Below are positions 16,938-24,880 of a stretch of DNA of 64,000 nt, one piece after another. The notes under the pieces are model-generated. The model had not been told where the DNA came from and did not search any database. It saw nothing but the letters and a program-made list of their open reading frames with translations. How positions within the stretch are numbered: the first letter of the stretch is position 1; each line of letters opens with the position of its first letter. The stretch is from Nitrospira sp. Its GTDB lineage: Bacteria; Nitrospirota; Nitrospiria; Nitrospirales; Nitrospiraceae. The DNA is taken from NCBI GenBank assembly GCA_015903945.1, contig JABMDL010000010.1, forward strand, positions 55,636 to 119,635, read 5' to 3'. Both the position numbers and the translations under genes were made by a program.

Positions 16938-18128
16938 TTACCTGCCCACCGGCACGTTGTCCGTCCGCCGGACGATCTCAATCGGCTGGAAGACAGGATC
17001 CTGCGATCCTTTTGAGGATTCGGCTTCGACCCGTTCGAGAAACGGCGCGGGGCCGGTAATGGGCCCATAGCTGAGGATGGCTTCGACATCGAACGTCTTG
17101 GTGTCCTTCGGCGTGGGGAATGAAAACATTTCCGTCCGCGTTTCTTCCGGTTTCAGCACGGTATCGTCCAGCACTTTGACCGCTTCAAAATCGAACACGG
17201 TCTTCTGCCCCTTGGAATCCGCATAGGTCCGCCCGTAGATCCGGCTGTCGGTAAAGACGGTCTTGAGGTTCTTGCCTTTCACCTCCAGATTCAAGACGAC
17301 CGTGGCCCAAGCCGGATGGGTGGCAGGCAGATTGTGCGGCACCAGGCTTTGGACCTTCACCGTCACGGTGGTCTTGTCGCCGTCGAGCTTCGTCTGCACA
17401 TCCAACTTCGCCGCGTCCTGGCGCAACGTGCCGATGCGGCCGGGAAACGTATGGTTGGCAACCTTTCGTTTCTTTTCCCCGTTCGCCGATTCGCCGACCT
17501 GTTCAGGCATGTGGCAGTGCTGACATTCCTTTCCGGACTTCACTGCCTGGCTACGGTCCCAGTTACCGAGCAGGTCGTTCGCTTTTCCGAGATTGGCCGC
17601 GGACGGCACGGACTGGTGGCAGTTCAGACAGAGATCGGATTTCTGAAACAACTCCAGATCCATCGATTGATGCGCAAGGTTTTGGACGGCATCCTTATAG
17701 GGGCCATAGAGGATTTTGCTGCCGATCTCATATTTCGGCTCCGGCGGGTGTTTGGCGCGGTCCACCTGCTTGATCAGATGGCACTGTGTGCAGGCGACGC
17801 CGTCCAGCGACGGATTGCCGGACCGTACTTGATCGACGAACAGCTGAGCATGATCGGGAAACTCCCGGACTTGCGGCGCATGGCAGCGAAAACAGAGCGC
17901 TTTGTCTTTTCCACCCGGCGAGTTGAGATAAGCATCGAGGGACACCCGGAAGGCCGGTGAATGGATAGACTTCGAGAGCGGCGAGGTTTCCCACTCTTCA
18001 AAGACCCGCTCATGGCAGCGTTTGCACTTATTGGAGTGGGGAAAGGCCTTCTCGATAATCGCCTGAGGCTTGGCGTCCTGAGCGAGTGCATCTGTTGCTC
18101 CACCAAGCAGAAGGCAGCCCCATCCCAT
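16938..18128 (-). CDS. Pentaheme c-type cytochrome
   Basis: 396-residue exported cytochrome with five CXXCH heme sites near residues 35 (CKRCH), 79 (CFRCH), 113 (CTQCH), 167 (CLNCH) and 202 (CQHCH). From residue 220 on it is a heme-free beta-rich domain. It is a paralogue of the upstream gene (same heme order, shared HLI and YGPY/YGPF segments). The start is taken at the ATG at 18128, giving a short leader ending ATDALAQD; upstream in-frame codons also look like signal peptide but hold no standard start. A role in periplasmic electron transfer near NXR is inferred from context. Confidence 0.85.
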   Translation of the reverse strand: MGWGCLLLGGATDALAQDAKPQAIIEKAFPHSNKCKRCHERVFEEWETSPLSKSIHSPAFRVSLDAYLNSPGGKDKALCFRCHAPQVREFPDHAQLFVDQVRSGNPSLDGVACTQCHLIKQVDRAKHPPEPKYEIGSKILYGPYKDAVQNLAHQSMDLELFQKSDLCLNCHQSVPSAANLGKANDLLGNWDRSQAVKSGKECQHCHMPEQVGESANGEKKRKVANHTFPGRIGTLRQDAAKLDVQTKLDGDKTTVTVKVQSLVPHNLPATHPAWATVVLNLEVKGKNLKTVFTDSRIYGRTYADSKGQKTVFDFEAVKVLDDTVLKPEETRTEMFSFPTPKDTKTFDVEAILSYGPITGPAPFLERVEAESSKGSQDPVFQPIEIVRRTDNVPVGR

Positions 18129-18166
18129 GATGCATGCGACAATGCAACGGATATTCCAGTGGGTTC

Positions 18167-19456
18167 TTACAACGATTTCGCACGATAGGTCAGCATTCGC
18201 GGCCGCGTGTATTCATGAATGATCTGTTTGGCTTCGTCTCTCTCCTTACCGCCACTCAAGGTCGCAAGATATTTCTCTTGCAGCGTAGGATCGGGAGTCG
18301 GGATCAGGGCATAGGTCAATACCGCTTCCACCGTGGCCGCCGCCGAACCTCCCGGCATCGTCAACGTAAACGGGACCTTCCTCGTATAGCCCCCTTTGAT
18401 GAACGGATCAGGAATCGGGCCACGGAGGATCTTGTCATACGGCAACCCGAACTGTTTCGTCTCTTCGGCCAGCACGTGGCCGGCTGCGTCTTTCGCGGTC
18501 ACGGTCAGAAAGAACTGTTTCAGCACCGGATCACCATCGGGAAAACTGTGCGGCAGGCTGCCGATCTTCACCAGCACCGTTCCCTCCAGCGCGCCCGCTG
18601 TTTTCCTGACGTCGATATCGACACGCGGCGTCCATTCGGCCTGAAGATTTCGATTTCTCAGCATGGTACCGGACACCACCACGCCCCGAAACCAGTGGCG
18701 CCCGATCGCTCGGGTCATGGCCCCCCGCCTTGACGTCGAACTGCCGGTCGACGGTTCCATGTGGCAATCCTGACAGACCGTGCCCTGGAGAATTTCTCCC
18801 GGCAGACCTTTTTGTGTGACATCTTTCACTTTATCGAAATGGCACGACGCGCAATAGGCGGCTTCCCGGAACAACGGAGACTGCGCGGCCTGGTGAACCA
18901 AATTCTCTTCCGGATCGGCAAACGGCCCGTAGAACACCGGCCCCGATTTCAGCCTGAAGGTGGGCGGGGGATTGATCGTCCGATCCACATCGTGAATCAG
19001 ATGGCAGGAGGCGCAGCCGATTCCTTCGATCTGAGGCTTGCCAGCCAAGATTTGCGCCATGATCTTTTCGACATGTTGCGGAAAGACGGCCGTGGAGGGC
19101 ACATGGCACGCCAGACACCGGCCCCGCTCTTCCACGGTCGGATTGGTCTGCCCCCACAGGCCCAGCACCGTTCGGAACACCGGTGAGTCCAGCGAGGTGC
19201 CGTGCAGAAGCGCCGCATCGACCCGTCCGAACGTTTTCAAGTCCGGAGTTTGCTCACGGACTCCCTTCCACTCTTCGTAGTGCCGGTCATGGCACTGTTT
19301 GCAGTCTTCCGACCGGACGAACACTTTTTCAATTTCGGCTACCCACTCTGGTATTGCTTTCTCGTCGGATATCTGCGCAAAAGCTCTTTCATGGGACAAG
19401 TCATCCACGCAGGCAAGCAAGAGAAGTCCGACCATGTACCGTCCGAGTCTCAGCAC
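18167..19456 (-). CDS. Pentaheme c-type cytochrome (paralogue)
   Basis: Exported multiheme cytochrome of about 429 residues. CXXCH sites lie near residues 52 (CKQCH), 114 (CLACH), 148 (CASCH), 202 (CASCH) and 228 (CQDCH), followed by a beta-rich domain of about 200 residues. The start is the GTG at 19456, preceded by GGAGAAGGAG and giving a signal peptide (RYMVGLLLLACVDD to AFAQ). The open frame extends to 19573, but that stretch contains a 7-bp repeat array. It ends about 40 bases before the second pentaheme gene; the two probably form an operon. Confidence 0.87.
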   Translation of the reverse strand: MLRLGRYMVGLLLLACVDDLSHERAFAQISDEKAIPEWVAEIEKVFVRSEDCKQCHDRHYEEWKGVREQTPDLKTFGRVDAALLHGTSLDSPVFRTVLGLWGQTNPTVEERGRCLACHVPSTAVFPQHVEKIMAQILAGKPQIEGIGCASCHLIHDVDRTINPPPTFRLKSGPVFYGPFADPEENLVHQAAQSPLFREAAYCASCHFDKVKDVTQKGLPGEILQGTVCQDCHMEPSTGSSTSRRGAMTRAIGRHWFRGVVVSGTMLRNRNLQAEWTPRVDIDVRKTAGALEGTVLVKIGSLPHSFPDGDPVLKQFFLTVTAKDAAGHVLAEETKQFGLPYDKILRGPIPDPFIKGGYTRKVPFTLTMPGGSAAATVEAVLTYALIPTPDPTLQEKYLATLSGGKERDEAKQIIHEYTRPRMLTYRAKSL

Positions 19457-19481
19457 TCGCCGCACTCCTTCTCCCTTACCG

Positions 19482-19509
19482 CTTGCCCCTTGATCCTTGC
19501 CCCTTGCTA
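19482..19509. repeat. Four-unit heptamer array upstream of the pentaheme operon
   Basis: CTTGCCC, CTTGATC, CTTGCCC, CTTGCTA follow one another with an exact period of 7 between the PDZ gene and the cytochrome gene. Confidence 0.8.
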
Positions 19510-19530
19510 CTTTCCACTCGCAAAATTGTG

Positions 19531-19962
19531 TTAGTCCCGTTTGCAGCCGACGAAATGAAAATTGACCCCCCACCCGACCGGATCTCCGGGATCGGCCGCC
19601 TCATACGTGCCGACCGTGAAGTTGCATCCCTTCATCGCTTTCTTGATGGCCATTCCGAATTCCGTCATGTTCCGGATTTCCTGTTTGTCGATTTCCTTGA
19701 TGACCGAGCGGACTTTGATGCCCGCAAAGTCCGCGCGTGAGTTGCCGATCACTTCGAACACCGCCACGCCTTGTGCCTGTTGGAGCTTCAACTCCTGCTG
19801 GATCTCTTCATCCACGGCCCCGACAATGATCCCGAATTCCTCCCCAAGTCGGGCCGCTTCTTCCTCGGTCATGGCGTCAGGTTGCGGTGCAGCCTGTACG
19901 CCCCCCGTGGCGGCGAAGAGGAACACGCCCAACAACACCACGCCCAGCGCTCCTCCATTCAC
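19531..19962 (-). CDS. Exported PDZ-domain protein
   Basis: About 143 residues: signal peptide (GALGVVLLGVFLFAATGGVQA), an acidic helix (DAMTEEEAARLGEEFG) and one PDZ-like domain (GVAVFEVIGNSRADFAGIKVRSVIKEIDKQEI). PDZ domains bind C-terminal peptides; with no protease domain this is a binding or scaffold protein. The start is the GTG at 19962 with GGAGGA seven bases upstream; the frame is open to 20073 but that extension is arginine-rich and lies before the signal peptide. It lies upstream of the pentaheme genes on the same strand. Confidence 0.75.
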   Translation of the reverse strand: MNGGALGVVLLGVFLFAATGGVQAAPQPDAMTEEEAARLGEEFGIIVGAVDEEIQQELKLQQAQGVAVFEVIGNSRADFAGIKVRSVIKEIDKQEIRNMTEFGMAIKKAMKGCNFTVGTYEAADPGDPVGWGVNFHFVGCKRD

Positions 19963-20070
19963 CGCATGTTCCTCCGAACCTGATGCGACCCTTCTCTCTC
20001 GCAGGGTGGTCAAACAGGCCATCGTTCTCACCCGCCCACCCCTGCGCGCCAAGACGCGCATTTCACCGAG

Positions 20071-20172
20071 CAAGGCCGCAGGGAGTCCGGCAACTGAGGC
20101 GTACCCTCTGGGGTACGTCGCAAGGAGACGGACGACTGAGAACGAAGCTGGCAGCCTGTTTCACCGCCCTGC
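20071..20172 (-). repeat. Diverged copy of a ~110-bp intergenic hairpin repeat
   Basis: Shares with 24764-24880 the order caaggccgcag, gaggcgtac..ctctggg..gtacgt, and gagaacgaagctggcagcctgtttca. It lies directly after the stop of the NxrC-like gene and covers its last codons. Confidence 0.65.
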
Positions 20173-20994
20173 CATCGGATCGATGCTCAGCTGAAACCAC
20201 GGAGCCACAGACTTCTGGCCGTTGCGTTCCTTGTTCTCCCCGTTCCAGACGGCGAACGACACGGTCTGCACTCGGCCGGGAATGAGCGTTGCCTCGTTCT
20301 CTTGTTCCTCGCTGACAAGCGGGCGGTGCATCACGACGTGCCACACCCCATCCTTCCACAGAGCCTTGCCTTGGACGCGGCCCTGCTTGTCTTTCGTCGT
20401 CAGCGTGCTGAAGCCGCCGCCGATCAAATCTTCAACCGAGGAGATCCTTCGCGGGATGACTTCGAACGTGCGGACCCCGCCTTCCTTCTTCTCTGGTGTC
20501 CGAGCCGCCCGCCGATCGATATCGCTTTGCCAATCCGCTTTCCAGTGCCAGATGTTGATGTAATGGTCCAATTGCCCCATGCAGAAAAAGGCCGGCGCAT
20601 CGCCGAGCGGCAAGCCAATGGCCACCCCATCCCGAAACGTCCCCGGTGTCAATCGGTCGTTCTTGGTGTTGTCCTGCCATTCCAGGAGAAAGGCGATGTC
20701 ATGGCCGTTGTGCAGCGACCGCACCGTCAGCGCCCGGGCACTCGGCTCCGGCCACACCGGTCGTGTAATAACCTGCCCGCTTAAGGGAATCGTCATGGCC
20801 GGAATCTGCCCCCACACCGTATCCTCTGGCCCTTGGGGAAGATCGCCTTGGACCAGATGCGAACGGATCGTGAGGCCTTCGGAGCTGACGAGTGGAATTC
20901 CAAATCCGCCGAGGAAACTGGCCGCCAGGATCAGGCCGGATAAGCACGCCACCAGAACGGGACGGGAGCTGCAGACGATCGTCATTCGCACCAT
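20161..20994 (-). CDS. NxrC-like / ethylbenzene dehydrogenase-type heme-b protein
   Basis: 277-residue exported protein of the DMSO-reductase-family gamma-subunit fold, which binds one heme b and takes electrons from a molybdoenzyme. It has a signal peptide (PVLVACLSGLILAASFLGGFG) and the family pattern seen in the NxrC of this window: IPLSGQVITRP, LEWQDNTKNDR, FRDGVAIGLPL, FFCMGQLDHYINIWHW, SSVEDLIGGGFSTLTTKDKQ and VSFAVWNGENKERNGQKS. It is clearly shorter and more diverged than the protein at 26877. The start could be the ATG at 20994 or 20985. Whether it serves NXR or another molybdoenzyme is unknown. Confidence 0.82.
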   Translation of the reverse strand: MVRMTIVCSSRPVLVACLSGLILAASFLGGFGIPLVSSEGLTIRSHLVQGDLPQGPEDTVWGQIPAMTIPLSGQVITRPVWPEPSARALTVRSLHNGHDIAFLLEWQDNTKNDRLTPGTFRDGVAIGLPLGDAPAFFCMGQLDHYINIWHWKADWQSDIDRRAARTPEKKEGGVRTFEVIPRRISSVEDLIGGGFSTLTTKDKQGRVQGKALWKDGVWHVVMHRPLVSEEQENEATLIPGRVQTVSFAVWNGENKERNGQKSVAPWFQLSIDPMAGR

Positions 20995-21087
20995 GCAAGA
21001 TGTGTCAGGAATTGAGGCCCAGGGCTGAGACGGCTTCAGACTACCACAAAATGCGCGCGAGGCAAATGTACGGCAAGGAGGCCGCTG

Positions 21088-22362
21088 TCAGGGAAGTGTC
21101 AGTCGGCGTATTTTATTTTCTCCTCGCTCGCAGATGTAGAGATGCCCGCGCGAGTCCAGCGCCAATCCGGCCGGCGCGTTCACGACGGCCTCGACGCCGA
21201 GCACACCCTCGCCCTGTTTGAGCAGACCGGCCGATTCTTTGGCCACGAACCGCGCCGCGCCGCAGCCGCCCATGTTGTGGTCCTCGTATCCGCTGTCGCC
21301 GTTACCTGCCACCGTCGTGATGATACCGGTAGCCGCATCAACCTTGCGCACACGGTGGTTCATCGTGTCGGAGATGTACAGATTGTCGTCGCGGTCGAAT
21401 GCCACGGCCTCCGGCGCGTGCAGCATGGCCTTGACGGCTGGCTTGTGGTCGCCGTCGTAGCCGTACCGGCACACCCCCGCGACAGTCGAAATGATGCCCG
21501 TCTTCCGGTCGATTTTTCGCACCCGGTTGCTGCCCTTGTCGACAAGATAGACATCGCCTTTTCTATCAACCGCCAACCCCACCACATCGTACAAACGCGC
21601 CTCGGTGGCGGGCCGCCCATCGTCGAGATACAGCGACAGATCCAATCCGTCCGAACAGACTGGCATGAGCCATCCCTGATCGTCGCTGAAATCGATGCCG
21701 ATCGCATCGCCTGAGAGCACCACGAGGTTCCTGGCGACCAGCGGCTGTTCGCGGGCATCGTCCTCCGCTGTCCACGTTCCGGCGATCGTGGTCACTAAAC
21801 TAGTTTTCGGATCGTACCGCCGTATCCTGTGCGCCTGGGTGTCGGCAATATACAGGACATCATCCTGATCGAACGCGATCGCGGCCGGCCAGGTGAGATT
21901 CACCTCCAATGCCGGACCGTCTCCGTTGAACCCATGCTGCCCGGTGCCGACCACTGTCGTAATGATGCCGGTGTCGCGATCGACCCTGCGAATTCGGTTG
22001 CTGCCCGAATCACAAATGTACAGGTGATTGTGTGAGTCGAACGCCACACACAGCGGCAGATAGAGCCCGGCCTCCCCGCAGGGGCCGTCATCGCCGCAAT
22101 AGCAGGTTTCACCGATACCGGCGAAATTGTGCAGGGTGCCTTCGTGGAAATTGATGCGGCGGATGCGGTCGGAGCCCGATTCCGCAATGTAGAGCCATTG
22201 TTCGTCCTTATCCAGCGCGGCATGATGCGGAAGCGGAATCCCCGCCTTCACCGCCCGTTTGCCATCGCCGGTGCTGCGCGCTTTGCCGTTGCCGGCAAAG
22301 ACTTCGATCACCCCTCCGGCTGGCCGGATTGCTGCATCCATGGACGGTGCTTGTGTTTCCAC
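21088..22362 (-). CDS. NHL-repeat beta-propeller protein
   Basis: 424 residues made of NHL repeats, each about 55 residues with a D-x-LYI-x-D/E-x(2)-N/H-R-I/V-R-K/R core: YIAESGSDRIRRI, YICDSGSNRIRRV, YIADTQAHRIRRY, YLVDKGSNRVRKI, YISDTMNHRVRKV and YICERGENKIRRL, six by my count. The motif GIITTVVGTG recurs between blades. No signal peptide is visible. Such propellers act as protein-binding platforms. It lies between the NxrC-like gene and tatA on the same strand. Confidence 0.85.
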   Translation of the reverse strand: METQAPSMDAAIRPAGGVIEVFAGNGKARSTGDGKRAVKAGIPLPHHAALDKDEQWLYIAESGSDRIRRINFHEGTLHNFAGIGETCYCGDDGPCGEAGLYLPLCVAFDSHNHLYICDSGSNRIRRVDRDTGIITTVVGTGQHGFNGDGPALEVNLTWPAAIAFDQDDVLYIADTQAHRIRRYDPKTSLVTTIAGTWTAEDDAREQPLVARNLVVLSGDAIGIDFSDDQGWLMPVCSDGLDLSLYLDDGRPATEARLYDVVGLAVDRKGDVYLVDKGSNRVRKIDRKTGIISTVAGVCRYGYDGDHKPAVKAMLHAPEAVAFDRDDNLYISDTMNHRVRKVDAATGIITTVAGNGDSGYEDHNMGGCGAARFVAKESAGLLKQGEGVLGVEAVVNAPAGLALDSRGHLYICERGENKIRRLTLP

Positions 22363-22383
22363 GGTGTTTCCTGAATCGTCGGT

Positions 22384-22662
22384 CTAGGCGCGAGGCGCGG
22401 GCTGTGGCGCTGCCGCCGCCTGATTCACGGTCACAGTCTGAGCCGGCCCCGCTGTCACAGCCGGCTGAGGTGCTGCCTGTTGCTGCTGCGCCTGAGCTTG
22501 GGCTTCGGCTTCGATTGCATCCGCTTCATGCACGGACTTCTTGAACCCCTTGATCGCCTTGCCCAACCCTTCTCCCAATTGTGGCAGCTTCCCCGCACCA
22601 AAAATAATCAGCACGATGACCAGGATCAAGATCAGCTCTGTAAATCCAAGACTTCCAAACAT
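22384..22662 (-). CDS. tatA: Twin-arginine translocase subunit TatA/TatE
   Basis: 92 residues: [29 protein letters not shown] (split here as the N-terminal helix and FGAGKLP hinge), the amphipathic helix [13 protein letters not shown] and a Gln/Ala/Pro-rich tail. TatA forms the pore that exports folded cofactor-bearing proteins such as molybdoenzymes. No tatC is nearby. Its place among NXR-related genes suggests that it supports export of the NXR complex, which is inference. Confidence 0.93.
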   Translation of the reverse strand: MFGSLGFTELILILVIVLIIFGAGKLPQLGEGLGKAIKGFKKSVHEADAIEAEAQAQAQQQQAAPQPAVTAGPAQTVTVNQAAAAPQPAPRA

Positions 22663-22686
22663 GGCGCGCTCCTTCGTAAAGGGTGA

Positions 22687-23502
22687 TCAAGCCCCGGCAC
22701 TGTCTTTGGCTTTCTTGGCGAACCGCTCCCTCAACCGCTTGCGGGCCTCCTCGGCCTTCTCGAACATCTTGCACTTGTCGTAGACACTGATGAGGTTGTA
22801 GTAGGCCAGCGGCTCATCGGGATTGTGCTCCACGGCATTCTCCATGACGGACACAGCCAAGTCGGTCTTCTTATGATTGAGCGCAATTTCCATCAGCTTA
22901 AAGCTGGACTCCAAATGCTTCGGGTCCAGCTCCAGGGTTCTGAGATAGCACTGAATCCCCATATCGATGGTGTTGTAGTCTGACACCTGCGGATTGTCCA
23001 ATTCGATGTAGGCCCCGGCCAGATTGTACCAGGCGATCGGATCGTCCGGCGTGATCTCGACGAGCCGTTCGTAATACTCCTTCGCCTCCATATACTTCTT
23101 CTTGTCCGCATAAACCCGGCCGAGGTTGAAGAGCGCCAGGACATCGTGAGGGAATACGTCCAAGGCATGCCGGAACTCGGCCTCGGCTTCATCGGTCATA
23201 TTCTTCGTGGCATAGATGGTGCCGAGATTTGAGTAATACATAGCCAAGGACCGATTCATCTCCGCACGTAACGCTTCGGCCATTTCGATCGACTTCTTCA
23301 CCTCGACGAGGGCATCATCCATGCGCCCCTGGCTGAAATAGAGCTCGCCAAGTCGGCAGCGGGCTTGGAAATCATCAGGTTCGGCCGCGAGCAGCTTTTC
23401 CAGTCCAGCAATTTCCTCTCCCGGGGCAAGCGGCTGATCGCCGGATTCGGCAGTCGTGGTTCCCAGCTGGGTTTGATCTGATGCGGGTATCTGTGTATCC
23501 AT
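22687..23502 (-). CDS. TPR-repeat protein
   Basis: 271 residues with five or six tetratricopeptide units after a low-complexity N-terminus: DFQARCRLGELYFSQGRMDDA, AMYYSNLGTIYATKNMTDEA, VLALFNLGRVYADKKKYMEA, PIAWYNLAGAYIELDNP, and PLAYYNLISVYDKCKMFEKA. No signal peptide, so probably a cytoplasmic scaffold or assembly helper. It directly follows the membrane-protein gene on the same strand and precedes tatA by 25 bases. Confidence 0.85.
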   Translation of the reverse strand: MDTQIPASDQTQLGTTTAESGDQPLAPGEEIAGLEKLLAAEPDDFQARCRLGELYFSQGRMDDALVEVKKSIEMAEALRAEMNRSLAMYYSNLGTIYATKNMTDEAEAEFRHALDVFPHDVLALFNLGRVYADKKKYMEAKEYYERLVEITPDDPIAWYNLAGAYIELDNPQVSDYNTIDMGIQCYLRTLELDPKHLESSFKLMEIALNHKKTDLAVSVMENAVEHNPDEPLAYYNLISVYDKCKMFEKAEEARKRLRERFAKKAKDSAGA

Positions 23503-23527
23503 GCGAGTAGGTTTCCTGGTCTTTCAG

Positions 23528-24664
23528 CTATGCTTCTTTTACAAGTAGTCCTTCTGATCCCCTCAACAACCGGCCGTTCGGCGCGGCTAGCGGTTCGACC
23601 ACGACAGGCTTCATCCGATCCAGAGTCAGCAGCATGATCCCCAGCACGACCATCAGCGTCAGGTTGGAGAACATCAGCGCATAGCCGGCGATGAACATGA
23701 GGCCGAGGCCATACCCAGCCACTCGTCCCATCATAAGCAACTTGACGACGGTATAGGCCCAACAGAGCAGCCCGGCGATATACAACGCAAAGGGGAGATA
23801 GAACGTATAGCCCATCCCGAACTGGAAAATCCATCCGATCCCTTGCGACGCTTGCCTGATGGCCGATGCCAACGCCGGGTCATACGAATCCAGCCAGTAA
23901 TCGGTGAACAGCAACGTGGTAAAGATCACCCCCGTCGTCGCCCAAAATGCAATCGCGCGGGCCCGCTGGCGCCGGTTTGTGGTCCGCAGCGAGAGCCCGT
24001 GGCCATAGGCGACAAACACAAAGATACTCGCCACCACCATCAGCGCCTCACCGGCTCGGTGGGATTCATACACCAAGGGCGGGGCAGCCACTGTGCCGGA
24101 CAAACTATAGATCGTCGACATGATTTGATAATAGAGCCACCCAAATATGCCGAGAAAGTAGGTCACGACAAGGATGCGTTGCGCCCGTTCCTGATGGGTG
24201 ATCAGATACTCTGCCACAAACAAGGCCAGCGTCAGCAACGCCAGGCTATTGTAGATGACGGCCCCCAGCATGCCCGGCTGAACAAAGAGAAAGGCCAAAG
24301 TCAGCAGCAACAACAGCGCGGCACAGGCGGTCCCCCCCTTGACGAGCCGGCTCGGCTCATACCGCAACACACGCAGCGCCATGGCCAGGATCAGCCCCAA
24401 AAACAGCAACACCGCCACGATATTGAGCAACCACGCTCCTACCTCGGTGAGGGTCGTGAATGTGGGGGTAATCCAGGGATGTGTTGCCGCCATTTTACTC
24501 AGATGCATGCCTAGACGGGACACCAGCCGATACAGCACCAGCTCGAAAAACGACGCCAACAGCACGAGCTTGACGGTGTATTCGAACAGGGGACCGAAAT
24601 CGCCGATTTGTCCTATCAGGCGATCGCCGATTGCCGCCGCTTTCACCACGGACGAGCCCTCCAC
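23528..24664 (-). CDS. Polytopic membrane protein, function unknown
   Basis: 378 residues with about nine to ten hydrophobic helices (for example LNIVAVLLFLGLILAMAL, ALLLLLTLAFLFVQPGMLGAV, IFGWLYYQIMSTIYSL). No cofactor motif stands out; a few conserved-looking His residues (YESHRAGEAL, YGHGLSLR) sit near helix ends and could bind heme, which is a guess. Located between the radical SAM and TPR genes in the NXR-accessory region. Confidence 0.7.
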   Translation of the reverse strand: MEGSSVVKAAAIGDRLIGQIGDFGPLFEYTVKLVLLASFFELVLYRLVSRLGMHLSKMAATHPWITPTFTTLTEVGAWLLNIVAVLLFLGLILAMALRVLRYEPSRLVKGGTACAALLLLLTLAFLFVQPGMLGAVIYNSLALLTLALFVAEYLITHQERAQRILVVTYFLGIFGWLYYQIMSTIYSLSGTVAAPPLVYESHRAGEALMVVASIFVFVAYGHGLSLRTTNRRQRARAIAFWATTGVIFTTLLFTDYWLDSYDPALASAIRQASQGIGWIFQFGMGYTFYLPFALYIAGLLCWAYTVVKLLMMGRVAGYGLGLMFIAGYALMFSNLTLMVVLGIMLLTLDRMKPVVVEPLAAPNGRLLRGSEGLLVKEA

Positions 24665-24763
24665 CGCCGGGCATTATATCTGTCGGGGAAAAACCGGGTC
24701 AACGCGCCCAGCCTATCCGAAATATGGAATGACAAACGAACCTGCACCGCGGCTGCAGGATGG

Positions 24764-24880
24764 TCAAAAAGGCCGTTCAGCAAGGCCGCAGTGAGCGAAG
24801 AGGCGAGGCATACTCTGGGCCGTATGTTGAGCCTCTGAGCGATATGAGAACGACGCTGGCGGCCTTTTTCAACATCCTGC
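24764..24880 (-). repeat. ~110-bp intergenic hairpin repeat, probable terminator
   Basis: The outer arms aaaaaggccg (24766-24775) and ggcctttttc (24861-24870) are complementary, with an inner catac/gtatg pair. It begins at the stop of the radical SAM gene. Read on the minus strand, it ends in GGCCTTTTTGACC, as a terminator would. A diverged copy is at 20071-20172. Confidence 0.7.
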
